DNA from: a virus
IMG/VR virus record: IMGVR_UViG_3300032282_000045
Span: 1 to 35,338 of that record
Direction: 5' to 3' (one strand)
DNA length: 35,338 bases
In this document: positions 16,103 through 23,832 of the stretch, piece after piece
Layout: the number at the start of each line of letters is the position of its first letter
Position numbering within the stretch: position 1 is the first letter of the stretch
Program-made: the position numbers and the translations under genes
Notes under the pieces: generated by a model
The model's database searches: none
Told to the model about the DNA's origin: nothing
Seen by the model: only the letters and a program-made list of their open reading frames with translations

Positions 16103-18988
16103 TTATGCGGGTAAATATTTGTGTGCTTTTGTGTCAGCAGCTACGTTCTTTGTTTTGCGGCGGGCTTTCTGGACACGATCCATCATCCCGTACAGTTTGT
16201 CAGCGCCAGACTTTGTGTCGCCGTTACCTAGTTCAGACACAATGCGCGCTGGTACAACAAACTCACCTGTGGCCAAGCGGGCTGGTTGTTTACCACCGAT
16301 TGTCGCAGGAATTGAGTCAGATACACCATCGCCGGGACCACGCAATAGACGGCCACCATCTGAATAACCACCCAGATTAGACATACCACCACCGGCCAGT
16401 CCCATCAAACCACCTTCGGCCGCTTTGGCTGTGTAAGTTGTTGGTGAGAAGTAGTTAACACCACCAGCTCCGGGACGCGCCGCAGGAGCACCACCAACTG
16501 GAGCATATGGAAGTTGTGAGCGGTTAGCTTGCAAAGAAGGAATAGTCGCTCCAGATGAGCCACCTCCGCCTTTGTTATTCATCATTGCCATCATTGCCAT
16601 CAAAGCCATGATCATGCCGGTGTTATTTGTTCCGGGTGATGTGCCTGGTTTGGCGGCGGCTTTGGTGGTAGATGCTTTTGCACCACTTCCGGCCGTAGCA
16701 CCAGCCTTTTTCATGATCTCGGCGCCAGTCATTGTTTTTTGCGTATTGGGCAAATAACTTAAGTCAATTTCTTCACCTTTGTCATTAGTCCAAACGTTGG
16801 GTTTTGTTTGGCTATATTCCCACTTTGAGTTGGGGTCTAAGTTGCCAACATCAGCACCAAGAGGATTTGACAAACCACCAAGTTTATTTTGGACAAACTC
16901 ACCAGTAAGTTCATTGTAATAACCTTGACTATTATCACCTTGACTGTCATCAAGAGGATTTAGTAAACCACCAAGTGGGTTTTGCACAAATTCACCAGTT
17001 ATTTCATCATAGTAACCTTGATTATTTTTATCAGAGGTAAGTGAATTTATAGTATCTTGAATGTTTCCAGTTGTGCCGTCATCATTAATACTGGATGACA
17101 ATGCTGATAAGTCAATGCCACCATCACCAGAAAACAAAGATGAAGCGTTACCAGAGGTTCCAGCATTTGCAATTTCATCGGCTATATTAATTCCATAGTC
17201 GCCAAAAATCTGGCTGTAGTCAATGTCATCCATGGCTTTATCCTTTCCAGTAGCGGGCTCAGCCGCAGTTTCGGTTTTAGTTCCCAGTGTATCTGTGACA
17301 GCCTTGTTTATCAAGTTATCAGTTGCTTGGGTTGATGTTTCTGTGGTAGACGTATCTTGTCCACCAGCACTTATTAAGTTCATTAGATTTTGGCTATCTA
17401 ACTCACTTTTAGACAAGTCTTGTTTCCCATAATCTACTGTTGGACCAGTTTGACTTAATAGATTGGTAATGTCGGATTCATCACCACCAGCGCTAAGTAA
17501 ATTCAAAACCTTTTGGCTAGTTAAATCTTCTTCAGACGCAGGCTTCTCATAACCAATCTGGTTTAAAATTTCATCGTTACTTGGGCCTACATCTGGTGTT
17601 GCTGGGCTAGACATCTTTGGCTCAATACCGGACATCATCTCTTCATATGTCTGTGGAGCTGGCTCTGCATTGCGCGCTTCAGCTATGGCACCACTGGCCA
17701 CAGATGATGCTTTGCCTACTAAGGCATTCTGAATTGCCTGCTCAATAGGTGTGCCGGTAGCAACGGCCGAAATTAAGTTTGAAGCCATGTTCCTGTCTGA
17801 TTTGGAAAGATCTTCCAATCCTGGAATATCACCAATTGCACTATTAACACCAGACCCTACAACATTACCTAGCAAGGCTTGGCCAAGGTCAGCTTTACCG
17901 CCGCTACCTACAAACTGCTGAGCAGTCTTAGCCGCAATGTCTGATCCCGTCTTACCAAGTAAGTCTGTAATACCACTTGACCCAGAGATCAAGTTACCGG
18001 CCTGTCCACCCAAATAAGACAGGGCTGTACCTTTGACAATATCGCCAAGGTTGCCACCGGCCAGTAATTGGATGCCAGCATTGGCCGCTAGTTGGGCAGG
18101 CAAAGACAATCCACCAGTAGCCGCCGCAATAGCAATCTGACCAAGCGGCCCAAGATCTTTCATGATATTGGCTAGGTCATTAGAAGACGCACCTTGCGTA
18201 TAGAAAATTGGATTACCCTGAGAATCAAACTGAACGCCATAGCCAGTATTACCTTTGCCGGAGAACGTTCCTCCAAAGAAGTTACCAGTCTGGCGTTCGC
18301 TGTAAGTATTGGGTACTTCTTGACCAGTTACTTTATTGCCATACGTTGTAACTGTTTGCTCTGGAACATTTACTGTTCCTTGCTCAGTTTCGTAGGAATA
18401 ACCGGGGATTGTTTTTGTGATTTTCCCAAACTCTTTAATGTCTGTAATGCCAATGCCGGCCAGAATCTTTGCCATGTCTTCGGCGTTCTTTTCGGCTGAG
18501 CCAAAACCCTCACCAGACCATTTGCTAGACAAACCTTGGCCAAGGATTTGCTGAGACAAAGCATTAATAGTCTCAGGAGATGGACCTGTGGGTTGAACTG
18601 GTTGAGGCGTTGGTTGAGGAGTTTGTTGAGCAATTGCTTGTTGTTGAGCTAAAGACGGTAAACCAAACACACCGGCCGGCTCAACAGCTTGTTGCTCAAT
18701 AACAGGAGCTGGCGAGACTGGTTCAATAGGCTGTACAGGCTGAACGATTGGCTGAGTAGACTCTTGAATTGCTGGCTGAACAATAGGCTGTACAACCTGT
18801 TCCGGAGCAACGGGCTGGACTACCGGTTGAGCTGTTGGTTGAATAGGTTGAACTATAGGCTGAGCTATTGGTTGCTGAAAAGGTAAAGACGTAATTCCAG
18901 AAGGAATGAAGTTATCAAATTCATCCCCACCAAAACCACCAGTGTCCTCATAGTTCATGAGGTAGTTTTTGTCTCTTCGGATTGCCAT
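16103..18988 (-). CDS. Large low-complexity phage structural protein, Gln/Pro-rich N-terminus
   Basis: A 961-aa protein. I chose the ATG at 18988, which forms a TAATG overlap with the previous stop and has GGAAGG about eight bases upstream; a TTG 15 bases further up is less likely. Residues about 30-130 are a run of Q-P-(I/V)-(V/A) units, probably an extended polyproline-like arm. About residues 255-450 are Gly/Ala/Leu-rich and hydrophobic in patches (IAIAAATGGLSLPAQLAAN). The middle is acidic Ser/Asp/Asn-rich and includes a tandem duplication of 31 residues (GYY(D/N)E(I/L)TGEFVQN). The C-terminus has a Gly-rich region, a short Met-rich helix (MIMALMAMMAMM), then GPGDGVSDSIPA...RLATGEFVVPA...LGNGDT. 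I recall that last motif from the ends of many uncharacterised phage virion proteins. Function is unknown; position suggests a tail or ejection component. Confidence 0.8.
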   Translation of the reverse strand: MAIRRDKNYLMNYEDTGGFGGDEFDNFIPSGITSLPFQQPIAQPIVQPIQPTAQPVVQPVAPEQVVQPIVQPAIQESTQPIVQPVQPIEPVSPAPVIEQQAVEPAGVFGLPSLAQQQAIAQQTPQPTPQPVQPTGPSPETINALSQQILGQGLSSKWSGEGFGSAEKNAEDMAKILAGIGITDIKEFGKITKTIPGYSYETEQGTVNVPEQTVTTYGNKVTGQEVPNTYSERQTGNFFGGTFSGKGNTGYGVQFDSQGNPIFYTQGASSNDLANIMKDLGPLGQIAIAAATGGLSLPAQLAANAGIQLLAGGNLGDIVKGTALSYLGGQAGNLISGSSGITDLLGKTGSDIAAKTAQQFVGSGGKADLGQALLGNVVGSGVNSAIGDIPGLEDLSKSDRNMASNLISAVATGTPIEQAIQNALVGKASSVASGAIAEARNAEPAPQTYEEMMSGIEPKMSSPATPDVGPSNDEILNQIGYEKPASEEDLTSQKVLNLLSAGGDESDITNLLSQTGPTVDYGKQDLSKSELDSQNLMNLISAGGQDTSTTETSTQATDNLINKAVTDTLGTKTETAAEPATGKDKAMDDIDYSQIFGDYGINIADEIANAGTSGNASSLFSGDGGIDLSALSSSINDDGTTGNIQDTINSLTSDKNNQGYYDEITGEFVQNPLGGLLNPLDDSQGDNSQGYYNELTGEFVQNKLGGLSNPLGADVGNLDPNSKWEYSQTKPNVWTNDKGEEIDLSYLPNTQKTMTGAEIMKKAGATAGSGAKASTTKAAAKPGTSPGTNNTGMIMALMAMMAMMNNKGGGGSSGATIPSLQANRSQLPYAPVGGAPAARPGAGGVNYFSPTTYTAKAAEGGLMGLAGGGMSNLGGYSDGGRLLRGPGDGVSDSIPATIGGKQPARLATGEFVVPARIVSELGNGDTKSGADKLYGMMDRVQKARRKTKNVAADTKAHKYLPA
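16859..17040 (-). repeat. Tandem 93-bp duplication inside the 961-aa protein gene
   Basis: Two in-frame copies, 93 bases (31 codons) apart, encode GYYDEITGEFVQN and GYYNELTGEFVQN followed by (P/K)LGGL(L/S)NPL. The copies differ at several bases, so the duplication is not brand-new. Confidence 0.75.
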
Positions 18989-19335
18989 TATCCAACCTTC
19001 CAATTCGTGCCATCTGAATATACAGGCACAGCAACTGCACCGCCAGTCACAACGGTTGCACCAAACACGGGAGCCAAAGCATCAGTAACAAAAGACCTAG
19101 CGCCCTTACCAGCAACAGACGCAAATGGTAGGGTGGCTACTGTGTAATTAGTTAATGGTGGTTGAATAGCGCCCGAATCAAGCTGGTCAATTATGTTCTG
19201 TAACCGGTTAAAGTACAGACGCAAAATGTTATTCAGCTGATTCTGGTACTGCTCATTGTATGCTGGCGTTGCAAATGGCAAAGCAGGCGGCGTGACCTTC
19301 TGAAGCTCGTACTCGGACGTAATAATAACGCTCAT
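18988..19335 (-). CDS. Small phage structural-operon protein of unknown function
   Basis: A 115-aa protein. The N-terminal half contains a predicted helix with NNILRLYFNRLQNIIDQL, which may drive oligomerisation. The C-terminal half is Gly/Ala/Val-rich and ends VPVYSDGTNWKVG, a sequence style seen at the ends of many small phage tail-associated proteins, where it is likely a compact beta unit. The ATG overlaps the stop of the P22 gp10-like gene as ATGA, and its own TAA overlaps the next ATG as TAATG, so all three genes are probably made in coupled amounts. Function is not recognised. A role as partner or cap of the preceding tail protein is a guess from position. Confidence 0.75.
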   Translation of the reverse strand: MSVIITSEYELQKVTPPALPFATPAYNEQYQNQLNNILRLYFNRLQNIIDQLDSGAIQPPLTNYTVATLPFASVAGKGARSFVTDALAPVFGATVVTGGAVAVPVYSDGTNWKVG

Positions 19336-21215
19336 GAGTTACCCCTACGGCCATCTTGGCGGATGTCTAAACGAGGAGAACCCAACTGCCATGTGCACCC
19401 AATCTGGTTTGACTCCAGCTTAAGAATCATCTGGCGGCCACGCACCCGAATGTAGACCTGACCCGTAAATTTCTCAATTGGAACTGTAGCCGTGCGAACA
19501 ATCGTGGCGTCAGAGTTGCCTCCCAAAGAGATGGGATTGTTGTACCCAGAGCCAGAGTTCTGCATGGGGATTAGCGTCATGGTGACTTGAGGAGACTCAA
19601 TATTAGATCCTCGGAACGTAATGTCAGGCAATATACGCCAGACAAACCCAAACTTATCGCCGTCATCAATGTCAAATTCTGCGGTTTCAATAATGGCATT
19701 AATTGGCAGAGTGGTGCCAGTAGCATTATCGTCAACCCCATTTTCATGGTAAACAATGTTTCCTGTAGTGTTTGGCTGATACGTAGCCGCCATCGGATAA
19801 TTACGCAAACCTGAATCAAGCCAAGCCGTGCGGGCCATTGTGCCATACGCCCAAACATCTTCTGCGTAGTTATACGTAACGTACCGATCAATGGTAAATG
19901 AATTTGCTGAACAGTAGAAGAACCAGACTTCGTTAAAGCCTTCGTTGGTAGACGCAAATATTTGAGCAGCCTGATCTAAGTTAATGTCTTCGTAGATGAA
20001 CTGACGCAGATCACATCGCAAAGTCTGTGTACGGCCATCGTATTTGTAGAACTTATCAATACCCATCCAGTACGTTACGCCAGAAGCAATAGCCGCCGCA
20101 TTTGGCCCAGCAATAGACAAGTTATCACCCAATAGTTGGCTACCCCACACAGCTGGTGGGCCTTGGTATTGCATTGAATAAAGGGATGAGTCCGTCCAAA
20201 CCAATATCTCTTGGCGGGACTGTAGTGCGGTAACAATCTTAGAACCATGCGAAAGCTGTAAGCTACCCGCTTGATTTGTAGAGGCTGGAAACCATTCAAG
20301 GTAATCTTCTTGGTCAGACCAACGGATTAACATTGGGTTTTGTGTAGCGGTTGCGTAATCATTGCACCCAAACGCAAACGTAAACCTTGAGGCGTCAGAG
20401 ATAAGGATGAAGTTCTGAACTGTCGGAACATAGCTAGCTCCGGACAAACTGGAAATTAAAACACCCCGTGTAGTTAAAGACGTATTGGCTTTCCAGATAT
20501 AGATGCCGCCGCCGTTTGGTGCAAAGATTAAATCCTCACCAAAGTTGGCTTGACTCCAGATACGCATAAAGTTGGTAGACGCTGTACCAATACCCCATGT
20601 GCCAGAACCCCAAGCACCAGCCCCCCATCCGACCAAAGGAATAGCGTAAGCAGTTCCAACGTTAATTTGATATGCCGCCACCACAGAAGCGCCACCGCCA
20701 GTTGCAGTAGAAGTTGCAGCTGTTGCCGCAGTAATTGTGTAGGTTGTCGTGGACGTACCGATTGTTGTGAGCTGATACTCACCGTTTAAAGTAAGCCCAC
20801 CTACAGCTGTAGCACCGCTAAACGTTACAAAGTCGCCATTAACATAGCCGCCAGCCGCATCAGTAACGGTAACTGTAGTAGATAGATTGGTTGTGGCAAA
20901 GGGGTTGTTTGCAAGGGTAGCCGGTGGCACTACACGCAAGGGGGTAATGTCGTTATATGCACCACCAGACTCAATGTAAAACTTAAGGTTAGTACCTACA
21001 CCAAGCAAATTCTGGCCGCCCAGAGTTACCCAGTTCCACAGAGATCTGCACACGCCCAAAAATGTTGTTGCAGAAATGCGTTGCCAGCCGCCAATCTTCT
21101 CTGGCGTACCCTGACGAAACCGAACCTTATCGGATACATACCAGCCATTCTCGTTGGTATAGCGGGTGTTTTCTTTGTTTACACCAGCTTTGAGAGTTAG
21201 TTTTTTGAGCGGCAT
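19332..21215 (-). CDS. P22 gp10-like packaged-DNA stabilisation / tail hub protein (putative)
   Basis: A 627-aa protein opening with a Leu/Lys segment, then RYTNENGWYVSDKVRFRQG and PEKIGGW. I associate this N-terminus with podovirus tail or stabilisation proteins of the P22 gp10 type, which close the tail after packaging. The rest is rich in beta strands, Trp, Tyr and Gly with recurring short blocks, consistent with a beta-propeller or beta-barrel fold. Residues about 112-180 look like an inserted beta module (NGDFVTF, LNGEY, TTTYTIT) similar to modules elsewhere in this window. The C-terminus has RVRGRQMILKLES, usual for this group. The ATG is preceded by AAAAGGTAG. It lies after the lysis genes rather than beside the connectors. 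The family call is from recall of sequence style and is moderate. Confidence 0.65.
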   Translation of the reverse strand: MPLKKLTLKAGVNKENTRYTNENGWYVSDKVRFRQGTPEKIGGWQRISATTFLGVCRSLWNWVTLGGQNLLGVGTNLKFYIESGGAYNDITPLRVVPPATLANNPFATTNLSTTVTVTDAAGGYVNGDFVTFSGATAVGGLTLNGEYQLTTIGTSTTTYTITAATAATSTATGGGASVVAAYQINVGTAYAIPLVGWGAGAWGSGTWGIGTASTNFMRIWSQANFGEDLIFAPNGGGIYIWKANTSLTTRGVLISSLSGASYVPTVQNFILISDASRFTFAFGCNDYATATQNPMLIRWSDQEDYLEWFPASTNQAGSLQLSHGSKIVTALQSRQEILVWTDSSLYSMQYQGPPAVWGSQLLGDNLSIAGPNAAAIASGVTYWMGIDKFYKYDGRTQTLRCDLRQFIYEDINLDQAAQIFASTNEGFNEVWFFYCSANSFTIDRYVTYNYAEDVWAYGTMARTAWLDSGLRNYPMAATYQPNTTGNIVYHENGVDDNATGTTLPINAIIETAEFDIDDGDKFGFVWRILPDITFRGSNIESPQVTMTLIPMQNSGSGYNNPISLGGNSDATIVRTATVPIEKFTGQVYIRVRGRQMILKLESNQIGCTWQLGSPRLDIRQDGRRGNS

Positions 21216-21225
21216 GGGCTACCTT

Positions 21226-21663
21226 TTATTTACTGGCAACGCCTTTGGTCTTCTCAAAAGAACGCATACCGGCAATGCCCAAGATACCTGATAATATCAC
21301 CCAAAGTTGGTCTGCGTCTAGTACTGGCGGAGGATCCATACCAACAGGAACCCAGCCCATAGCTTGCAAGTATTTCCATGCCCACTGGAACAGCGGATAG
21401 AGCAGGAACTGATACCCCATAGCCGCTACGCCAATCCATCCAATAGCTGGTCGCCAGCCAGAAACAAACACACTGGATGATGCAGCTTCAATCTTGTTGA
21501 CCTCAATCTGAGCTAGGTTTGTAGCTTGATCTATTTTCTTTTCTTCAAGATCAAGCTTACGCTGCTCAACCTCCATCTCCATGCGTTCTTTGTCGGTGGT
21601 AATCAGGTCGCCCGCAACCTTGCCTACAGCTTCAATAATTGATCCAACGCCTAGTAAGCTCAT
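21226..21663 (-). CDS. Holin of the GTA 3TM family (putative)
   Basis: A 145-aa membrane protein. Residues 1-20 are mildly hydrophobic (LLGVGSIIEAVGKVAGDLI). Residues 24-60 form a charged helix (ERMEMEVEQRKLDLEEKK). The hallmark GWRPAIGWI at 69-77 starts a transmembrane segment to about 96, and a second lies at about 121-134, ending in a Lys-rich tail. This arrangement matches the three-transmembrane holin family known from gene transfer agents and many phages, which make membrane lesions that release the endolysin. It follows the endolysin gene directly with an ATGA overlap, supporting a lysis role. The family assignment rests on the layout and the WRP motif. Confidence 0.82.
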   Translation of the reverse strand: MSLLGVGSIIEAVGKVAGDLITTDKERMEMEVEQRKLDLEEKKIDQATNLAQIEVNKIEAASSSVFVSGWRPAIGWIGVAAMGYQFLLYPLFQWAWKYLQAMGWVPVGMDPPPVLDADQLWVILSGILGIAGMRSFEKTKGVASK

Positions 21664-22175
21664 GCTAGACCTTTCAAAGTGCGGTTAATCCAGCCCTTGA
21701 GGAACTTAACCTGTACGGGATTCTTGTTGCATATCTCAACATAACGGGCAATCTTTGCCAAGGCGTAGGACTCTTTGAACCGCTGGCCGTCTGTGATTTG
21801 ATTGAGTTTCTCTACAGTCTTAGCACCAATACCGCCATCTGGCGTAGCGCCAATTACAAGCTGAGCGAGCTTCACAGCCATGCCCATGCCTGCGTTTACA
21901 CCAAAATTAAAGATGGTGTTGGCTACCTCTTGGTTTGAAATCTCGTTACCACGCATCTTGTCCCAGAACTCCACACGGTAGAACTCACGCACCATAGGGG
22001 TCAGGGAGCCACCAAATTCCTTCTTGTCTACAAGCGCCCAGCCATTCCACTGCGGGTTCTTGTTACGGGCAATACCAGCATAGGTCATGCCTCCGGTATC
22101 TCCGGGTACTTCGTGAAGAACGTAGCCGCCCTCATCTTTAATCATTTGTTCAAAAGCTGGTTCAAACTGTGCCAT
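21660..22175 (-). CDS. Endolysin, glycoside hydrolase family 108 type
   Basis: A 171-aa peptidoglycan-degrading enzyme. The N-terminus has DEGGY at residues 14-18, with E15 the likely catalytic acid, followed by PGDTGGMTYAGI at 24-35. This pattern is characteristic of GH108 lysozyme-like muramidases. The later NTIFNFGVNAG and GATPDGGIGAKTVEKLN segments fit the helical domain and the C-terminal peptidoglycan-binding part found in the family. Length is normal for the family. There is no signal peptide, so export should depend on the holin encoded next. Its ATG forms a TAATG overlap with the upstream membrane-protein gene, and its stop overlaps the holin start as ATGA. Confidence 0.9.
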   Translation of the reverse strand: MAQFEPAFEQMIKDEGGYVLHEVPGDTGGMTYAGIARNKNPQWNGWALVDKKEFGGSLTPMVREFYRVEFWDKMRGNEISNQEVANTIFNFGVNAGMGMAVKLAQLVIGATPDGGIGAKTVEKLNQITDGQRFKESYALAKIARYVEICNKNPVQVKFLKGWINRTLKGLA

Positions 22176-22786
22176 TACTGTTTACTCCTTGAAAGCATGG
22201 TTGCTGCAATTTCCATCATGGTTCTTGCCACCTCAATATCGGCGGGTTCATTATCCCACCCCACAGTAATCTGGCCTACGAATCTGCTCGGATCAGGTGG
22301 AACGCTGATTCGGCAAGTATATGTAACTCCCTTAGCGATGTACCACAATCCCATCTCGGATTGCGCTGCACGGTAATGCCCGCAAGGTATCTCACTAGCC
22401 ATCAACTTGACCACATCTGCGTTGTTGAGTGCGTTCTGGGTAAACAGCCCCACATCCAGTCCATCGTTAGTTTTGTCTCGGCCTTCTTTGGTGTAAGCAC
22501 GGTACAGCACTCTGGTTCCAAACATGGGGTTCACTTTAAACACAGCAACAATGGTAGCGTTGGTGGTTTTGAACAGGTGGGAAGCCGCGTCTTCTACCCT
22601 GTCCTCAACAATGCTTGGCATTCGTTTGGACTCTTTGTACGCGCCCATCAGCAGTTCTTGGTTTTGCCAAACAAAGTACCCACAGAAGGCAAACACCGCC
22701 ATAAGGATTAGCGCGAACAGCTTGAACGGGCTATCCACATAGGACAGCACCTTGCTCAATACGTCTGATGGCTTTTCTTCACTCAT
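22175..22786 (-). CDS. N-terminally anchored membrane protein of the lysis cassette
   Basis: A 203-aa protein. A short charged N-terminus is followed by one transmembrane helix at about 22-40 (FALILMAVFAFCGYFVW), then a 160-residue soluble domain. That domain alternates helices and strands (ATIVAVFKVNP, TRVLYRAY, GVTYTCRISVPP, FVGQITVGWD) and ends in an amphipathic helix, which could be a small alpha/beta sensor-like fold; I cannot name the family. It overlaps the endolysin start by one base and the upstream 45-aa gene by ATGA. It could be a lysis regulator, a spanin-like or superinfection-exclusion protein. None of these is shown by motif. Confidence 0.75.
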   Translation of the reverse strand: MSEEKPSDVLSKVLSYVDSPFKLFALILMAVFAFCGYFVWQNQELLMGAYKESKRMPSIVEDRVEDAASHLFKTTNATIVAVFKVNPMFGTRVLYRAYTKEGRDKTNDGLDVGLFTQNALNNADVVKLMASEIPCGHYRAAQSEMGLWYIAKGVTYTCRISVPPDPSRFVGQITVGWDNEPADIEVARTMMEIAATMLSRSKQ

Positions 22787-22920
22787 AGTCCAAACATCCC
22801 TAGTAATTTCTTGGCAACATCGTCAGGTAGGAACCGGAGCAGTCCAAGCACCCACCAAGCAATACACAGCCTAATGAAGACTTTAAAGAACAGTTCAGCT
22901 TGTTTTTGGTACTCATTCAC
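22783..22920 (-). CDS. 45-aa single-pass membrane protein, GTG start
   Basis: A short gene fitting exactly between two neighbours: its GTG overlaps the upstream TGA as GTGA, and its TGA overlaps the downstream ATG as ATGA. The product begins MNEYQKQAELFFKV, then has a hydrophobic Trp-rich helix (FIRLCIAWWVLGLLRFL, about 15-31) and an amphipathic tail (PDDVAKKLLGMF). Without it the two flanking genes would leave an odd 130-base gap in an otherwise tightly overlapped operon. The size and single helix suit a small lysis modulator such as an antiholin, pinholin-like or anchoring peptide, but no motif decides. The competing ATG frame gives a 39-residue peptide without such coupling. Confidence 0.7.
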   Translation of the reverse strand: MNEYQKQAELFFKVFIRLCIAWWVLGLLRFLPDDVAKKLLGMFGL

Positions 22921-23411
22921 CGCCCACACCTTGTCTTAGCGCACAGATCGGTAATCTCAGTAATCCCCCAACCAATAGCACCAACGAGCATCACAAGCAC
23001 CACAATACCAACTGCCCATTCCATCTGTTCTTGCTGGGCTTCCTGCTGGCGCTTCTCTTCTTCCTTGGCCTTGCGAACCGCTACCGCATCGTCCCTGTCC
23101 ATCTCAGCGGCTCTGGCCTTAATCTTGTTCCATACGTCCACGTTGCCAGACTGCATATAGAGCAGTTGAAGCTCAGCCTCCAGTTTGGCCGTTTGCATCA
23201 ACGCTGTCTCAATCTGCAATGACAAAGCAAAGTTGGACTTATTGCCCGACCGCTTAGCCTCAACCATCGCTTTGGTGGCTTGGCTCTTTGCATCAAAAAG
23301 CTTGCCCAGCATGGGCGCTAGGCCACCTAGATCGTTAGCCACCTTTGCGGCTTTACGAACTAATCCTATTGCGCTCTGTAGCCCTTCAAGAGCCGTGATC
23401 GGATCCAACAT
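22917..23411 (-). CDS. Tail-anchored membrane protein with helical cytoplasmic domain
   Basis: A 164-aa protein that begins MLDPITALEGLQSAIGLVRK, an N-terminus typical of a small helical family found in phage lysis or tail regions. Residues about 40-130 are long, highly charged helices (Ala/Glu/Lys/Gln-rich, coiled-coil prone). A single transmembrane helix at about 132-151 (WAVGIVVLVMLVGAIGWGI) is followed by a short tail with Cys157 and Cys162. The topology is a coiled coil with a C-terminal anchor. The start forms a TAATG overlap with the 46-aa gene. I do not recognise a function; lysis control or membrane docking are possible. Confidence 0.75.
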   Translation of the reverse strand: MLDPITALEGLQSAIGLVRKAAKVANDLGGLAPMLGKLFDAKSQATKAMVEAKRSGNKSNFALSLQIETALMQTAKLEAELQLLYMQSGNVDVWNKIKARAAEMDRDDAVAVRKAKEEEKRQQEAQQEQMEWAVGIVVLVMLVGAIGWGITEITDLCAKTRCGR

Positions 23412-23551
23412 TATTTGCGTTCAACTTTCCGCCACTCTAGGCAAACAACCTTTCGGTTGTAAACATCACCTGTCCATGCCCAACGGACGCAACGATACTC
23501 AGACTCCGCACCCGATACAAACACCAGCGACAGCAATAGAAGGAAACGCAT
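23411..23551 (-). CDS. 46-aa secreted peptide with signal sequence and two cysteines
   Basis: A short gene ending in TAA that overlaps the next ATG (TAATG). The product starts MRFLLLLSLVFVSGA, a clear signal peptide with probable cleavage after residue 15. The mature part is about 31 residues, Trp- and Arg-rich, with Cys21 and Cys37 that could form one disulfide in the periplasm (YRCVRWAWTGDV...VVCLEWRK). It lacks a lipobox, so it is not an obvious Rz1-type o-spanin. A GC-rich hairpin ends one base before the ATG. Translational coupling to the downstream membrane protein and the clean signal peptide make it credible despite its size. Confidence 0.7.
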   Translation of the reverse strand: MRFLLLLSLVFVSGAESEYRCVRWAWTGDVYNRKVVCLEWRKVERK

Positions 23552-23552
23552 A

Positions 23553-23571
23553 GGGCGGGCTTTCACCGCCC
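23553..23571 (-). promoter_or_regulatory. GC-rich hairpin next to the start of the 46-aa gene
   Basis: A perfect 6-bp inverted repeat, GGGCGG and CCGCCC, encloses a 7-base loop. In the RNA the stem ends one base before the ATG at 23551, and no U-run follows, so it is not a standard terminator. The loop contains GAAAG, the only purine-rich sequence near the start, so folding could alter ribosome access. A regulatory role is inferred. Confidence 0.5.
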
Positions 23572-23578
23572 CAGACCA

Positions 23579-23815
23579 TTACTTTGGCTCTACGTCAGAC
23601 ACGGCCTCTTCAGGCTGTGCGGCTAACGCTTGCTTCAGTAACTCAAAGAAGGCGTTGCGGCCTACTTGGAGCTGATCTACATTGAATCGTGCTGAGTCCA
23701 ATTTGCGATCCAAATCTGCGACATGATTCAGTAGCGTCTGCTGCTGGGGTGTCAGGTCTTCAAACTGGTGCTCAACGCCATCGATTGTCACAGGGGTCTT
23801 TTCATTTTTTCCCAT
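23579..23815 (-). CDS. Small acidic helical phage protein, DUF6447-like
   Basis: A 78-aa protein beginning with a Lys-rich stretch, then VTIDGVEHQFEDLTPQQQTLL, and continuing as amphipathic helices (HVADLDRKLDSARFNVDQLQ, FFELLKQAL) to an acidic end. The DGVEYxxxxLs-type opening and length match a family of unknown function (DUF6447 as I recall it) common near phage lysis and tail genes. The ATG has AAAGGAAA upstream. It is separated from the preceding gene by the longest intergenic gap in the window. Function unknown. Confidence 0.8.
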   Translation of the reverse strand: MGKNEKTPVTIDGVEHQFEDLTPQQQTLLNHVADLDRKLDSARFNVDQLQVGRNAFFELLKQALAAQPEEAVSDVEPK

Positions 23816-23832
23816 GATGTTTCCTTTAATGT

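Noticed and set aside
18988-19003. TTG start giving five more residues to the 961-aa protein
   Set aside because: The ATG at 18988 has GGAAGG at proper spacing and a TAATG overlap.
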